NCBI GenBank assembly: GCA_016295005.1
Contig: JAEDMA010000039.1
Coordinates: 1 to 12,074 of the forward strand
Direction: 5' to 3'
DNA: 12,074 bases
Source of the DNA: Christensenellaceae bacterium
GTDB taxonomy: Bacteria > Bacillota > Clostridia > Christensenellales > Borkfalkiaceae
In this document: positions 1 to 7,831 of the stretch, in pieces
Numbering within the stretch: position 1 is the stretch's first letter
Layout: each line of letters begins with the position of its first letter
The notes under the pieces: generated by a model
Seen by the model: the letters and a program-made list of their open reading frames with translations, nothing else
Database searches by the model: none
What the model was told of the DNA's origin: nothing
Program-made: the position numbers and the translations under genes

Positions 1-347
1 ATTTCTCTGTCGGCGTTTTTTATGAGGTCGCGCATATAATCCCAGTTTACGGCTTGTTCGGGGAAAAGTCCCGTATGCTTAAATCCCATGGGTTTGACTT
101 TGAAAGTAAGGTCTTTATAAGAAACCGTCCACTCGTCCGGCATTTTGCCGAAAGTTTTCCATTTCCCGCCGCCCGTTTCGCTTCGGACGTATTTTGCGGC
201 AAGTCCCTTATAACCGTTCATATCCGTACCGCTTTTCCAGATAACCTGCGGGTCCGGACGAAGCAGAACGACTTTTCCCCAGCGTTCGAGTTTATACCCG
301 TCGCCGGTGGCGATGACAGAATAGTCTTTCCATTCCGCCGCTTTCAT
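1..347 (-). CDS. Class I SAM-dependent RNA methyltransferase, N-terminal part (runs off left edge)
   Basis: This is the first 115 codons of a gene that continues beyond the left edge. I translated it by hand from the reverse strand: it starts MKAAEWKDYSVIATGDGYKL, has RPDPQVIW at residues 30-37 and GFKHTGLFPEQAVNWDYMR at 88-106. These blocks are what I recognise as the N-terminal part of the RlmI/PF10672-like family of class I SAM-dependent methyltransferases, annotated as rRNA (cytosine-C5) methyltransferase-like proteins. The SAM-binding Rossmann core and catalytic residues would lie outside the window, so substrate and activity cannot be judged. The ATG overlaps the ileS stop (TAATG), and an AAGGTGG Shine-Dalgarno sits inside the last ileS codons about five bases before the ATG. 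It is therefore translationally coupled to ileS, which fits a role in RNA modification next to translation. Confidence 0.7.
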   Translation of the reverse strand, partial: MKAAEWKDYSVIATGDGYKLERWGKVVLLRPDPQVIWKSGTDMNGYKGLAAKYVRSETGGGKWKTFGKMPDEWTVSYKDLTFKVKPMGFKHTGLFPEQAVNWDYMRDLIKNADRE

Positions 348-3300
348 TAAACCACCTTTTTGACGGTAACGGTGCATTTCGCGCCGTTTACGTCTAATTC
401 TTTGGTAAAGCCTTCCGCCGCGCCTTTTTCAACCCTATCGGCGAGAACGACGTTCTTTAAGTTAGCGCTTTCCATCGCTTTGACGGAATCGGCGTCGTCC
501 GTCATATAGTACACGTTTATTCTGTCGGTAACTTCGAAGCCCGCGTCCTTTCTCATCGACTGAATTTTAGAGATGAGTTCTCTTTCAGCGCCTTCTTCTC
601 TGAGTTCTTCGGTTATGTGAGTATCCAAAACGACGGTAAGTCCGTTGTCGCTCGAAGCGACGTAACCTTCGGCGCTTTCGCTGCTTATGAGCATATCGTC
701 ATATGCGAATTCGAAAGTTTCTCCGTCGATTTCCGTTTTATAAACGCCGTCTTTTTTCGCCGTTTCAACGACGGTGTTCGCGTCGCACGAATCGAAGAAT
801 TTTCTTATCGCGCCGAGTTTCGCGCCGTATTTCGGACCCAACGTTTTGAGTTGGGGTTTGATTTTATAAGAAATGAATTTGTTCGCGCTGGAAAGATACT
901 CCACTTCTTTTACGTTGAGTTCGTCTTTCGCGATGTCGAGCAATCCCGCGGAGATATTCATTTCTTTACCCGAACAAACGTAAACCTTGCTTAAAGGCTG
1001 ACGATTTTTAATGTTGGAAACATTTCTGCACGCCCTGCCGAGAACAACTATGTCGAGAACGTTCTGCATACCTTCTTCGAGCGACGCGTCTATCAAACTT
1101 TCGTCGGCTTCGGGGAAAGAGCAAAGGTGTACCGATATAGGAGCGTCCTTATAAAACTCGGGTACGAGATTGCGGTACATCGATTCCGCCATAAAGGGAG
1201 TAAAGGGAGCGGAAAGTTTTGCAAGGGTTACCAAAACGGTGTAAAGCGTGGTGTAAGCCGCCGCCTTATCGTCCGTCATTTCGTGACCCCAGTATCTTTC
1301 TCTTCCGCGACGAACGTACCAGTTGGAAAGATCGTCGGTGAAACTCTGCAACGCTTTGGCGCTTCCGTAAATATCGTAGGAAGCAAGCCCCTTATCCATA
1401 GTCTTTATAAGCGTGTTAAGTTTAGAAAGAACCCATTTGTCCATTAAAGACAACTTGCAGTCTTTAAGATTGTATTCGGACGGGTTATATTTATCGATTT
1501 CGGCGTAAAGCACGAAAAAGGCGTAGGTATTCCAGAGAGTACCCATAAACTTTCTCTGCGCTTCGGAAACGGCTTCTTCGTAGAATCTCGACGGAAGCCA
1601 CGGAGCGGAACCGGTGTAGAAATACCATCTTACCGCGTCCGCGCCCTGTTTATCGAGAACGCTCCACGGGTCAACGACGTTTCCTTTATGTTTACTCATT
1701 TTAATGCCGTTTTTGTCGTTTACGTGACCTAAAACTATGCAGTTTTTAAACGGCGCCTTATCGAACAGCAACGTCGATATCGCAAGCAAGGTATAAAACC
1801 ACCCTCTCGTCTGGTCGATCGCTTCGGAAATGAAATCCGCGGGGAAATGTTTTTCGAACAATTCCTTGTTTTCAAACGGATAGTGATACTGCGCGAAAGG
1901 CATCGACCCCGAATCGAACCAGCAGTCGATAACTTCTTTTTCTCTTACGAAAGTACCGCCGCATTCGCATTCGAAAGTACAATCGTCTATATACGGACGG
2001 TGAAGTTCTATATCGCCGTCGATATGGCAAAGTTCTTTGAGTTCGGCTTTGGAACCTATAACGTGAACCTTGCCGCACTTATTGCATACCCATACGGGAA
2101 GCGGAGTTCCCCAGTAACGGTCGCGGGATAAACCCCAGTCGATAACGTTTTCGAGGAAGTTGCCCATTCTGCCCTTTTTAATGGTTTCGGGCATCCAGTT
2201 TACCGAATCGTTAGCGGCTAAAAGTCTGTCTTTAACGGCAGTCATTTTTATAAACCAACTTTCTCTCGGATAGTAAATAAGCGGAGTGTCGCAACGCCAG
2301 CAGAAAGGATAACTATGAGTGAATTCCATAGTCTTAAAAAGAAGTCCCCTTTCTTTAAGGTCTGCGATTATAAGTTTGTCGGCGTCTTTTACGAACATAC
2401 CCGCAAACTTGCCGCAACGGGAATCGAGTTTACCCTGCGTGTCCACGAGTTTGGTCTGCGGAAGATTGTATCTTTCACCTACGATATGGTCGTCTTCGCC
2501 GTATACGGGCGCGATATGAACGATACCCGTGCCGTCTTCCATGGTAACGTAGTCGGCAACGGTGAGATAATAGGCTTTCTGCCCCTTTTTCTCGATTTCT
2601 TCTTTAGCAAAATCGAACAAGGGTTCATATTCCGAATATTCGTATTCTTTACCCGTTTTTTCCGAGATAATTTTATAATTTTCGAAGTATTTGTCGCAAA
2701 GCGCTTTCGCGAGAATATAATGCGTTCCGTCTTCGGCTTCGATTTCAACGTATATCTCTTCGGGGTTCATGCAAAGCGCCATGTTGTTGGGAAGAGTCCA
2801 GGGAGTGGTCGTCCAGGCGAGAAAATAGGTGTTATCTCTGTTCTTTGCCTTAAACCCTACGAATACGGACGTCTCTTTTACGTCTTTATACCCTTGCGCG
2901 ACTTCGTGCGACGAAAGAGCCGTTCCGCAACGGGGGCAGTAAGGAACGATTTTATATCCCTTATACAAAAGCCCTTTTTCGGCTATCTGTTTAATCGCCC
3001 ACCATTCCGATTCGATATATTTATCGTCGTATGTAATGTAGGGATTTTCCATATCCGCCCAGTACCCTACGCGTTCGCTCATTTTTTCCCATTCGCCTTT
3101 GTATTTCCAGACGCTTTCCTTACACTTTTTAATGAAAGGCTCGATACCGTATTTTTCGATTTCCTGTTTACCGTCTATACCGAGCGATTTTTCCACTTCG
3201 AGTTCGACGGGTAAACCGTGCGTGTCCCACCCCGCCTTTCTTAAACAATGTTCCCCTTTCATTACGTGGTAACGGGGGATTATGTCTTTGATAACTCTGG

Positions 3301-3481
3301 TTAAAATATGCCCTATATGCGGTTTGCCGTTGGCGGTAGGCGGTCCGTCGTAAAAGGTAAATTCGCGACTTCCGTCGTTTTCTTTAACGTTTTGTTCGAA
3401 AATCTTGTTTTCTTTCCAGAATTCGAGAACTTCTTTCTCTCTTTCAAGGAAATTTAACGAAGTATCGACCTTTTTGTACAT
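347..3481 (-). CDS. ileS: Isoleucyl-tRNA synthetase, type 2 (eukaryote-like)
   Basis: Charges tRNA-Ile with isoleucine in the cytoplasm. The protein has 1044 residues. The class I HIGH motif is at 55-58 (GKPHIGHIL), followed by GWDTHGLPVE at 84-93. The CP1 editing domain shows TTTPWTLPNN at 224-233 and GTGIVHIAPVYGEDD at 317-331, with the conserved editing Asp near 330. The second signature is KMSKH at 594-598 and the anticodon-binding region follows (WYVRRGRERYWG). Zinc-type cysteine pairs occur internally (C182/C185, C394/C397, C466/C469), but the C-terminal zinc finger of type 1 bacterial IleRS is missing. Length and this C-terminus point to type 2, a class known to be poorly sensitive to mupirocin. 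The start has an AGGAG Shine-Dalgarno at 3490-3494. The leader is only about 30 nucleotides, so no T-box fits. The methyltransferase gene follows with overlapping stop and start. Confidence 0.97.
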   Translation of the reverse strand: MYKKVDTSLNFLEREKEVLEFWKENKIFEQNVKENDGSREFTFYDGPPTANGKPHIGHILTRVIKDIIPRYHVMKGEHCLRKAGWDTHGLPVELEVEKSLGIDGKQEIEKYGIEPFIKKCKESVWKYKGEWEKMSERVGYWADMENPYITYDDKYIESEWWAIKQIAEKGLLYKGYKIVPYCPRCGTALSSHEVAQGYKDVKETSVFVGFKAKNRDNTYFLAWTTTPWTLPNNMALCMNPEEIYVEIEAEDGTHYILAKALCDKYFENYKIISEKTGKEYEYSEYEPLFDFAKEEIEKKGQKAYYLTVADYVTMEDGTGIVHIAPVYGEDDHIVGERYNLPQTKLVDTQGKLDSRCGKFAGMFVKDADKLIIADLKERGLLFKTMEFTHSYPFCWRCDTPLIYYPRESWFIKMTAVKDRLLAANDSVNWMPETIKKGRMGNFLENVIDWGLSRDRYWGTPLPVWVCNKCGKVHVIGSKAELKELCHIDGDIELHRPYIDDCTFECECGGTFVREKEVIDCWFDSGSMPFAQYHYPFENKELFEKHFPADFISEAIDQTRGWFYTLLAISTLLFDKAPFKNCIVLGHVNDKNGIKMSKHKGNVVDPWSVLDKQGADAVRWYFYTGSAPWLPSRFYEEAVSEAQRKFMGTLWNTYAFFVLYAEIDKYNPSEYNLKDCKLSLMDKWVLSKLNTLIKTMDKGLASYDIYGSAKALQSFTDDLSNWYVRRGRERYWGHEMTDDKAAAYTTLYTVLVTLAKLSAPFTPFMAESMYRNLVPEFYKDAPISVHLCSFPEADESLIDASLEEGMQNVLDIVVLGRACRNVSNIKNRQPLSKVYVCSGKEMNISAGLLDIAKDELNVKEVEYLSSANKFISYKIKPQLKTLGPKYGAKLGAIRKFFDSCDANTVVETAKKDGVYKTEIDGETFEFAYDDMLISSESAEGYVASSDNGLTVVLDTHITEELREEGAERELISKIQSMRKDAGFEVTDRINVYYMTDDADSVKAMESANLKNVVLADRVEKGAAEGFTKELDVNGAKCTVTVKKVV

Positions 3482-3514
3482 GATTTTTGCTCCTGAATTT
3501 AAAATACTTATAAA

Positions 3515-3543
3515 ATTATAACTTTTTTTGCCGGTTTTGTAAA
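3515..3543 (-). promoter_or_regulatory. ileS promoter
   Basis: On the minus strand TTTACA (3538-3543) and TATAAT (3515-3520) are separated by exactly 17 bases. Transcription would begin near 3508, giving a leader of roughly 27-30 nucleotides. That is too short for a T-box riboswitch, which many Firmicutes use for ileS. Confidence 0.7.
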
Positions 3544-3583
3544 GTCAATTTTATCAACTTTGAATTTTTTACGATAAAATAAG

Positions 3584-3612
3584 TTGCAAATTTATCTTTT
3601 TTAATATACAAT
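3584..3612 (+). promoter_or_regulatory. SRP RNA promoter
   Basis: TTGCAA (3584-3589) and TACAAT (3607-3612) are 17 bases apart, which places the transcription start six or seven bases downstream, at the first base of the SRP RNA. Both hexamers and the spacer length are identical to the tRNA-Ser promoter at 11717-11745. Confidence 0.7.
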
Positions 3613-3618
3613 AGTATA

Positions 3619-3884
3619 GCCGCGCTATGCGGGGAGTTAGCGATGCCCTGTCATCCGCAATTCGCTCAGCGGAGCAGAATACCGTTTTAGGCTTGTCCTG
3701 TGGAAGGTTGCGCGGCGTAAGGAACGTTGATTTTAAGGTCTTATGCAACGGAAACCCGCGAACCGCGTCAGGGCAGGAATGCAGCAGCGCTAAACGGTCA
3801 CTTTCGTGTGCCATAAGGTTGCTTTAGAGGAGTCACCTGCGCCGTTTCCGCTTCGGCTCGACCTGTCGAGAACGGTTGCGCGGT
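3619..3884 (+). ncRNA. ffs: Signal recognition particle RNA, large bacterial (Alu-containing) type
   Basis: This is the RNA scaffold of the signal recognition particle, which with Ffh targets membrane and secreted proteins. Domain IV is clear at about 3766-3789: the internal-loop strands CAGG and AGCAG flank a gca/tgc stem capped by a GGAA tetraloop (3776-3779). The 5' part (GGGGAG near 3631, then GCCCTGTCATCCGC) matches the Alu-domain layout of the roughly 270-nucleotide scRNA of Bacillus and Clostridia. The two ends pair: GCCGCGC at 3619-3625 with GCGCGGT at 3878-3884. The closing region also forms a GC-rich hairpin (GCGCCGTT with AACGG..GCGC, and inner CTCGAC/GTCGAG) followed by seven T residues, so it can terminate its own transcription. 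Short reading frames across this stretch are spurious. The exact 3' end is an estimate. Confidence 0.93.
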
Positions 3885-3897
3885 TTTTTTGAATATT

Positions 3898-3937
3898 AAA
3901 CGCGGTTAAGATTCCTCATTAACCGCGTTTTTGTTTT
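3898..3937. terminator. Hairpin terminator between SRP RNA and the fakA operon
   Basis: The perfect 12-base inverted repeat AAACGCGGTTAA / TTAACCGCGTTT (3898-3909 and 3919-3930) has a nine-base loop and is followed by a T-rich run on the plus strand. It stops leftover SRP RNA transcription. On the minus strand the U-tract is weaker (TTTAATATT), but it lies just after the YcxB-like gene and probably serves both directions. Confidence 0.8.
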
Positions 3938-3951
3938 TCGTTTATTCTTTT

Positions 3952-4509
3952 TTACTTTTTGCCGTCGTTATAATAGGTTATCGTATTTCCGCTCGTTTTT
4001 ACATTTGAAAAATAGCATTTCAGTATATCGTTCAGTTCGAAAAGATTGCCTTCGACGAGGTACTTTTTTGCGATAACGTGGCACTGCATTTTGCTTATGT
4101 ATAAAAAGTATGAATCTTCGTTTTCAACAACTTTATAAAGGTACGAATAACTCGCTTCCACGTAACTTTTATACTGTTCGCCCTTAACCGTTTCGATATA
4201 TATTTTATCGGTATCGAAAGAAAAAATTTCTTCGGTGTTTTCGCTTAAAATAGACATAGAATTATCTATCTTTTTCTGCGCCGCTTTCGTCATAAGAAGT
4301 AAAACGGGGATCAGAGCAATGCCCAACGCAATTAAAATTACGCCTGTAATAATTTCCGATTCCGTTATGACTTCGGCTAAAAATTTACTTATTCCGAAAA
4401 CTACTAACATAAGAGAAAGGATAACGTATATCCATAAAAACTTCTTTATCTGCGCTCTGTTTAACGACGCCGTGCTTTCGGAATTGAATTTAGTACGGAA
4501 TTTTACCAT
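3952..4509 (-). CDS. YcxB-like family membrane protein
   Basis: A 185-residue protein with two predicted membrane helices (about 24-44 and 53-73), followed by a soluble C-terminal domain of about 95 residues (FDTDKIYIETVKGEQY..., then repeated aromatic strands SYSYLYKVVENEDSYFLYIS). Two N-terminal helices followed by this beta-rich tail resemble the YcxB family (PF14317), whose function is unknown. I chose the ATG at 4509 because GAGGTG ends six bases before it. The reading frame also allows GTG at 4518, but that GTG is part of the Shine-Dalgarno itself. The fakA stop (4515-4517) overlaps the same site, so the two genes are translationally coupled. It is the last gene of the dtd-fakA operon. 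Family assignment is by pattern, not by search. Confidence 0.65.
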   Translation of the reverse strand: MVKFRTKFNSESTASLNRAQIKKFLWIYVILSLMLVVFGISKFLAEVITESEIITGVILIALGIALIPVLLLMTKAAQKKIDNSMSILSENTEEIFSFDTDKIYIETVKGEQYKSYVEASYSYLYKVVENEDSYFLYISKMQCHVIAKKYLVEGNLFELNDILKCYFSNVKTSGNTITYYNDGKK

Positions 4510-4514
4510 TTTTT

Positions 4515-6163
4515 TCACCTCAATACCGTTATGTAATCGTATGCATCCTGTCCGCCGTCTATACCGTAATATTCGAGATCGGGGAACGATTCTTCTAACA
4601 TTTCTTCAAAGTCGGCTTTTTCTTCTTCGGTCACGTTTTTACCGAAGAACACTACCAGAAAGTCTTTATCTTTTCCGCCGAGTTTATCGAGTAACGAAAG
4701 GGCTGTTTTTGTTTTGTCGTCGTCGGAACAAAGCATTACTTTATTTTTAAAACCGATATACGCGCCTTCTTTTATTTTAACGTCGTTTATGCAGGCGTTT
4801 CTGACCGCTCTCGTAACCATACCCGTAACCGAAGACGCAAGACCTTCTTCTAAAAGATTTTTTATCGTTTCGGGGTCGTCGGAAAGGTAATCTGCGGAAG
4901 CCATTGCCGAGTAGCCGTCGCCTATGTTTTTGGTGCCGATAACGTAAACCTTGGATTTATCGTAAATGTTCGCCGCCTGTTCCGCCGCCATTATTATGTT
5001 TGAATTGTTGGGAAGAACGAAAACGTTTTCGGCGTTTATTTTATCGAAAGAGTTGATAAAATCTTCGGTGGAAGGGTTATGCCCCTGACCGCCGTCGATA
5101 ACTTCGTCCGCGCCTAAATCGCGGAAAGTTTTTATAAGCCCTTCCCCGTTCGCCACGGCAACCACCGCGTACTTTTTCTTTTTTACGGGTTTAATTACTT
5201 CTTTTTTGCCTATGACTTCGTTATGCTGCAAAGTCATATTCTCTACTTTAACCGAAAGAAATTCGCCGAACTGTTGGCAATGGTTCAAGATTTTACCCGG
5301 CGTCAACGTATGCACGTGAACTTTAACCACGGTACCCGTTTTAAACGCGACGATGGAATCGCCGCCGACCGATTTGAAAAATTCTATAAGGTCTTCTACG
5401 GAAAAGTTTTCCGTGTCCGTTTTACTCTTTTGCAACTGCAACAAAAATTCCGTGCAGTAGCCGTATTTCATTTCGCTGTTTTCGTTGAATTTTGAGTAAT
5501 CGAGAGTCGCCGCCGTGTTTCGGTGAAGTCCGCGTCGGCGATTTCTTCGCCGCGAAGAACCTTTATAAAACCGTTTAAGATCTCGCAGATTCCCGCTCCG
5601 CCACTGTCGATAACGCCCGCTTCTTTTAGTACGGACAGTAATTCGGGCGTTCTTTTTAACGACGCCGCCGCTTCTTCGCAAAAATCTTCGCAAAAACTGT
5701 CTATCGTGCTGTCTTCGGTAATGTTCGCGTTGGCGTATACCGACGCGTCTTTTATAACGGTGAGCATAGTGCCTTCTACGGGTACGGCAACCGAATTATA
5801 CGCGAACTCCACGCCGCGGGCTACCGCGTCGCCGAATTCCTTTACGTCAGCCGTTCCTTTGCCTTCCAGTCCTTTGGCTATGCCTGCGAAAAACTGCGAC
5901 AATATTACGCCGGAATTTCCCCTCGCGCCTAAAAGCATTCCTTTCGCCGCTTCGGAAGAAGCCGCTTCCAACGACGACACTTCCGCGTTTATTATTCTCG
6001 ACGCGCCGCCCGACATGGTATGACACATATTATCCCCCGTATCTCCATCGGGAATGGGAAACACGTTAAGGTCGTTTATCTCGTTCACGCACGATTTAAG
6101 CGATTTATACCCGCCGCAAATAAGTTTTGCGTACAACTCTCCGTCAACCACTTTCGTATTCAT
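4515..6163 (-). pseudogene. fakA: Fatty acid kinase FakA (DAK2 domain, YloV family), interrupted by a one-base frameshift
   Basis: FakA transfers phosphate from ATP to fatty acids held by FakB (DegV) partners, feeding exogenous acyl chains into phospholipid synthesis. The first part (from 6163) is a DAK2 kinase domain: PDGDTGDNM at residues 38-46 (metal/nucleotide aspartates), LLGARGNSGVILSQ at 77-90 and DSGGAG at 186-191. After ...DADFTET the frame is lost and ends at 5468. The remainder (AATLDYSKFN..., KYGYCTEFLL, VHVHTLTPG, then the C-terminal FakA domain ending YITVLR) continues in another frame to 4515. Restoring one base near 5508-5524 gives about 549 residues, the normal FakA length, and nothing else is missing. 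No clear slippery heptamer is visible there, so I read it as a one-base deletion, real or from assembly. The start has AAGGAA about five bases before the ATG. No fakB is in the window. Confidence 0.9.
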
Positions 6164-6175
6164 ACAATTTCCTTT

Positions 6176-6367
6176 TTATTTATCCTTTCGCGAATCGTTA
6201 TAGCCTTTTATCGCCGTGATTACCGCCGCGCAAAAAAACACCGCAGATAGACCGTACGATACGTACGGCGCTGCGGTTATATTATATAATTGCGTCACTA
6301 ATCCCGCCGCCGCAAACAAAAGAGCCGCGGCGATAAATATCGCTATAAGCGAAAAAATTTTTTTCAT
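6176..6367 (-). CDS. Small two-helix membrane protein, unknown function
   Basis: This 63-residue protein consists almost entirely of two hydrophobic helices (about residues 4-23 and 33-54), with a lysine pair at the N-terminus and a charged tail (YNDSRKDK). No family is recognised. The ATG at 6367 overlaps the dtd stop (ATGA), with no good Shine-Dalgarno of its own, so translation should depend on coupling to dtd. The stop is 12 bases before the fakA start, and the fakA ribosome site follows directly. The tight packing and clean hydrophobic pattern argue for a real gene. Next to a fatty acid kinase, a membrane role is natural, but that is only inference from position. Confidence 0.7.
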   Translation of the reverse strand: MKKIFSLIAIFIAAALLFAAAGLVTQLYNITAAPYVSYGLSAVFFCAAVITAIKGYNDSRKDK

Positions 6368-6795
6368 AATAATATCGTAAACGGTCCGTCGTTTACTTGT
6401 TTTATCTTCATATCCGCGCCGAAAACGCCCGTCTTTACCGTAACGCCCGCGGCTTTTAACCCTTCCGCCACGTAAAGATAAAGTTCGTTGGCTTTATCGG
6501 GAGTTTCCGCCTGCAAAAAGTCGGGGCGGTTCCCGTGCGACGCGTTCGCGTACAACGTAAACTGCGACACGAGAAGTATTTCGCCTTGCACGTCTTTTAT
6601 ACTTTTGTTTATTTTACCGTTTTCGTCTTCGAAAATACGAAGAGGCGGTATTTTCTTTATAAGATAATCCGCCTGTTCTTCGTTATCCCCTTTCCCTACT
6701 CCTAAAAATATAACGTAACCTTTACCGATTTTCGAAATCAACTCTCCGTCGACTTTAAGTTCGGCTTCCGTTACGCGTTGAATTACCGCTTTCAT
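6364..6795 (-). CDS. dtd: D-aminoacyl-tRNA deacylase (DTD)
   Basis: Hydrolyses D-aminoacyl-tRNAs (and Gly mischarged on tRNA-Ala) so that they do not enter the ribosome. It acts as a cytosolic homodimer. The 143-residue length is typical. The start MKAVIQRV is the standard N-terminus, the catalytic SQFTLY block is at 77-82, GNRPDF is at 89-93, and the chirality-checking Gly-Pro is in NDGPFT at 135-140 (G137-P138). It is the first gene of the operon running through the small membrane protein, fakA and the YcxB-like gene. No Shine-Dalgarno precedes the ATG, and the promoter -10 box ends only eight bases before it, so this mRNA is probably leaderless or has a leader of a few bases. Confidence 0.95.
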   Translation of the reverse strand: MKAVIQRVTEAELKVDGELISKIGKGYVIFLGVGKGDNEEQADYLIKKIPPLRIFEDENGKINKSIKDVQGEILLVSQFTLYANASHGNRPDFLQAETPDKANELYLYVAEGLKAAGVTVKTGVFGADMKIKQVNDGPFTILL

Positions 6796-6803
6796 TTTAA
6801 TTC

Positions 6804-6832
6804 ATTTTAGCATACTTTATACGCTTTGACAA
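6804..6832 (-). promoter_or_regulatory. dtd-fakA operon promoter (predicted leaderless start)
   Basis: On the minus strand TTGTCA (6827-6832) and TAAAAT (6804-6809) are 17 bases apart, with a TG one base before the -10 (extended -10). The dtd ATG is at 6793-6795, eight bases after the -10, so transcription should start at or within about three bases of the start codon. Confidence 0.65.
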
Positions 6833-6835
6833 GTC

Positions 6836-6989
6836 TTTAACAAAAAAATCGCTTTTCGCCGTTATTTACGCCCCGAATTTTTCCGCTTTCGACTCTTTCG
6901 AATGGCGGCAAAAGGGTTTTACGTTTTCCCGGGCGGCTCAAAAAATTAAACGGCGGTAAGATTTTAATGCCTGAAAAAGGTTACTTCGC
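6836..6989. other. Divergent intergenic stretch with no gene
   Basis: About 150 bases separate the dtd promoter from the nrdG promoter. The stretch holds only short GC-rich patches (CGCCG near 6857, CCCGGGCGGC near 6929, CGGCGG near 6951) and a small TTCGA/TCGAA inverted repeat near 6890. I see no reading frame with a ribosome site, no NrdR-box-like palindrome and no riboswitch that I recognise. Confidence 0.4.
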
Positions 6990-7018
6990 TTGAATTTTTT
7001 GTTCTTTCGTGGTAAAAT
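6990..7018 (+). promoter_or_regulatory. nrdG promoter
   Basis: TTGAAT (6990-6995) and TAAAAT (7013-7018) are 17 bases apart, with TG at 7010-7011 forming an extended -10. Transcription should begin near 7025, which leaves a 25-base leader carrying the Shine-Dalgarno. No NrdR-box-like palindrome overlaps it, unlike the nrdD promoter. Confidence 0.7.
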
Positions 7019-7049
7019 ATATTTATTCGGTTTTATAAGGAGAATTTAT

Positions 7050-7751
7050 ATGATTTTCAACGGTTTGGAAAAACTTTCACTCGTCGATTACGACGGTAAA
7101 GTCGCCGCGACGGTTTTCACGGGGAATTGCAATTTCAGATGCGGATTTTGTCACAACGGTCCGCTCGTCACCGAAGCCGATTCTCTTATAGAAATTCCCG
7201 AATCGGAAATTCTGGATTATCTTATCAAGCGCAAGGGCATTTTAGAAGGTTTATGCATAACGGGCGGCGAACCCACCTTAAAAAAAGACCTTCCTTTATT
7301 TTGCGAAAAGGTAAAAAAGTTGGGCTATTCCGTTAAACTCGATACCAACGGCACTAATCCCGATATGGTCAGAACCCTTTTCGAAAACGGACTTTGCGAT
7401 TATTTTGCAATGGATATTAAAAACGACAAGGCGGGTTATTCCGACGTTATCGGCATTAAAAACTACGATTTATGTAAAATAGAAAAAACCGTCGATTACT
7501 TTATCGGCGGCAACTGCGATTACGAGTTCAGAACTACCTTAATCGGCGAATTTCACAAAAAAAACAATATAGAAAACATTTCTCTCTGGCTTAAAGGCGC
7601 AAAAAAATTCTTCTTCCAAAAATATAAGGATTCCGACAACTGCATAGAACACGGCTTTACCGAAGTTCCTCAAAAAACCGCCGAAGAATATCTTTCCGTT
7701 ATGAAAAACACGGTTAAATACGCCGCGCTTCGCGGTTACGATATAGACTGA
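7050..7751 (+). CDS. nrdG: Anaerobic ribonucleotide reductase activating protein (radical SAM, NrdG2 type)
   Basis: A radical SAM enzyme that uses a [4Fe-4S] cluster and S-adenosylmethionine to install the glycyl radical on NrdD. The protein has 233 residues. The cluster motif CxxxCxxC is C27-NFR-C31-GF-C34, in the context GNCNFRCGFCHN. The SAM-binding GGEPT is at 72-76 and DTNG is at 98-101. Size and the N-terminus FNGLEKLSLVDYDGKVAATVFT fit the NrdG2 subfamily (TIGR02495) rather than the shorter E. coli-type NrdG. The frame is open from 6990, but I chose ATG 7050 because AAGGAGA (7037-7043) precedes it at the right distance and 6990 lies inside the -35 box. The gene converges with trxB-nrdD and is not in their operon. 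Activation of another glycyl radical enzyme is possible, but NrdD is the only one nearby. Confidence 0.9.
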   Translation: MIFNGLEKLSLVDYDGKVAATVFTGNCNFRCGFCHNGPLVTEADSLIEIPESEILDYLIKRKGILEGLCITGGEPTLKKDLPLFCEKVKKLGYSVKLDTNGTNPDMVRTLFENGLCDYFAMDIKNDKAGYSDVIGIKNYDLCKIEKTVDYFIGGNCDYEFRTTLIGEFHKKNNIENISLWLKGAKKFFFQKYKDSDNCIEHGFTEVPQKTAEEYLSVMKNTVKYAALRGYDID

Positions 7752-7831
7752 TTGTCGCTGGTTTTCGATTTCCGTGGCGGTTTACGCCGCTTAATTTTAA
7801 TGCTAACTTTCTTAATAACTTTTAAACGGTT

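Noticed and set aside
2315..3214. Long open frame (299 codons) on the plus strand inside ileS
   Set aside because: It is antisense to a fully conserved synthetase, has no Shine-Dalgarno, and is rich in Phe/Arg/Val as expected of a mirror frame of a GC-skewed codon pattern.
3482..3618. T-box riboswitch for ileS
   Set aside because: No T-box motif or specifier stem is seen, and the promoter leaves a leader of only about 30 bases.
3569..3827. Two short frames of 66 and 81 codons over the region right of ileS
   Set aside because: They cover the SRP RNA, whose domain IV tetraloop and paired ends explain the sequence.
5468..5693. Programmed -1 frameshifting in fakA
   Set aside because: No X-XXY-YYZ heptamer occurs in the right frame near the point where homology changes frame, and FakA is not known to use recoding. 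A one-base deletion is simpler.
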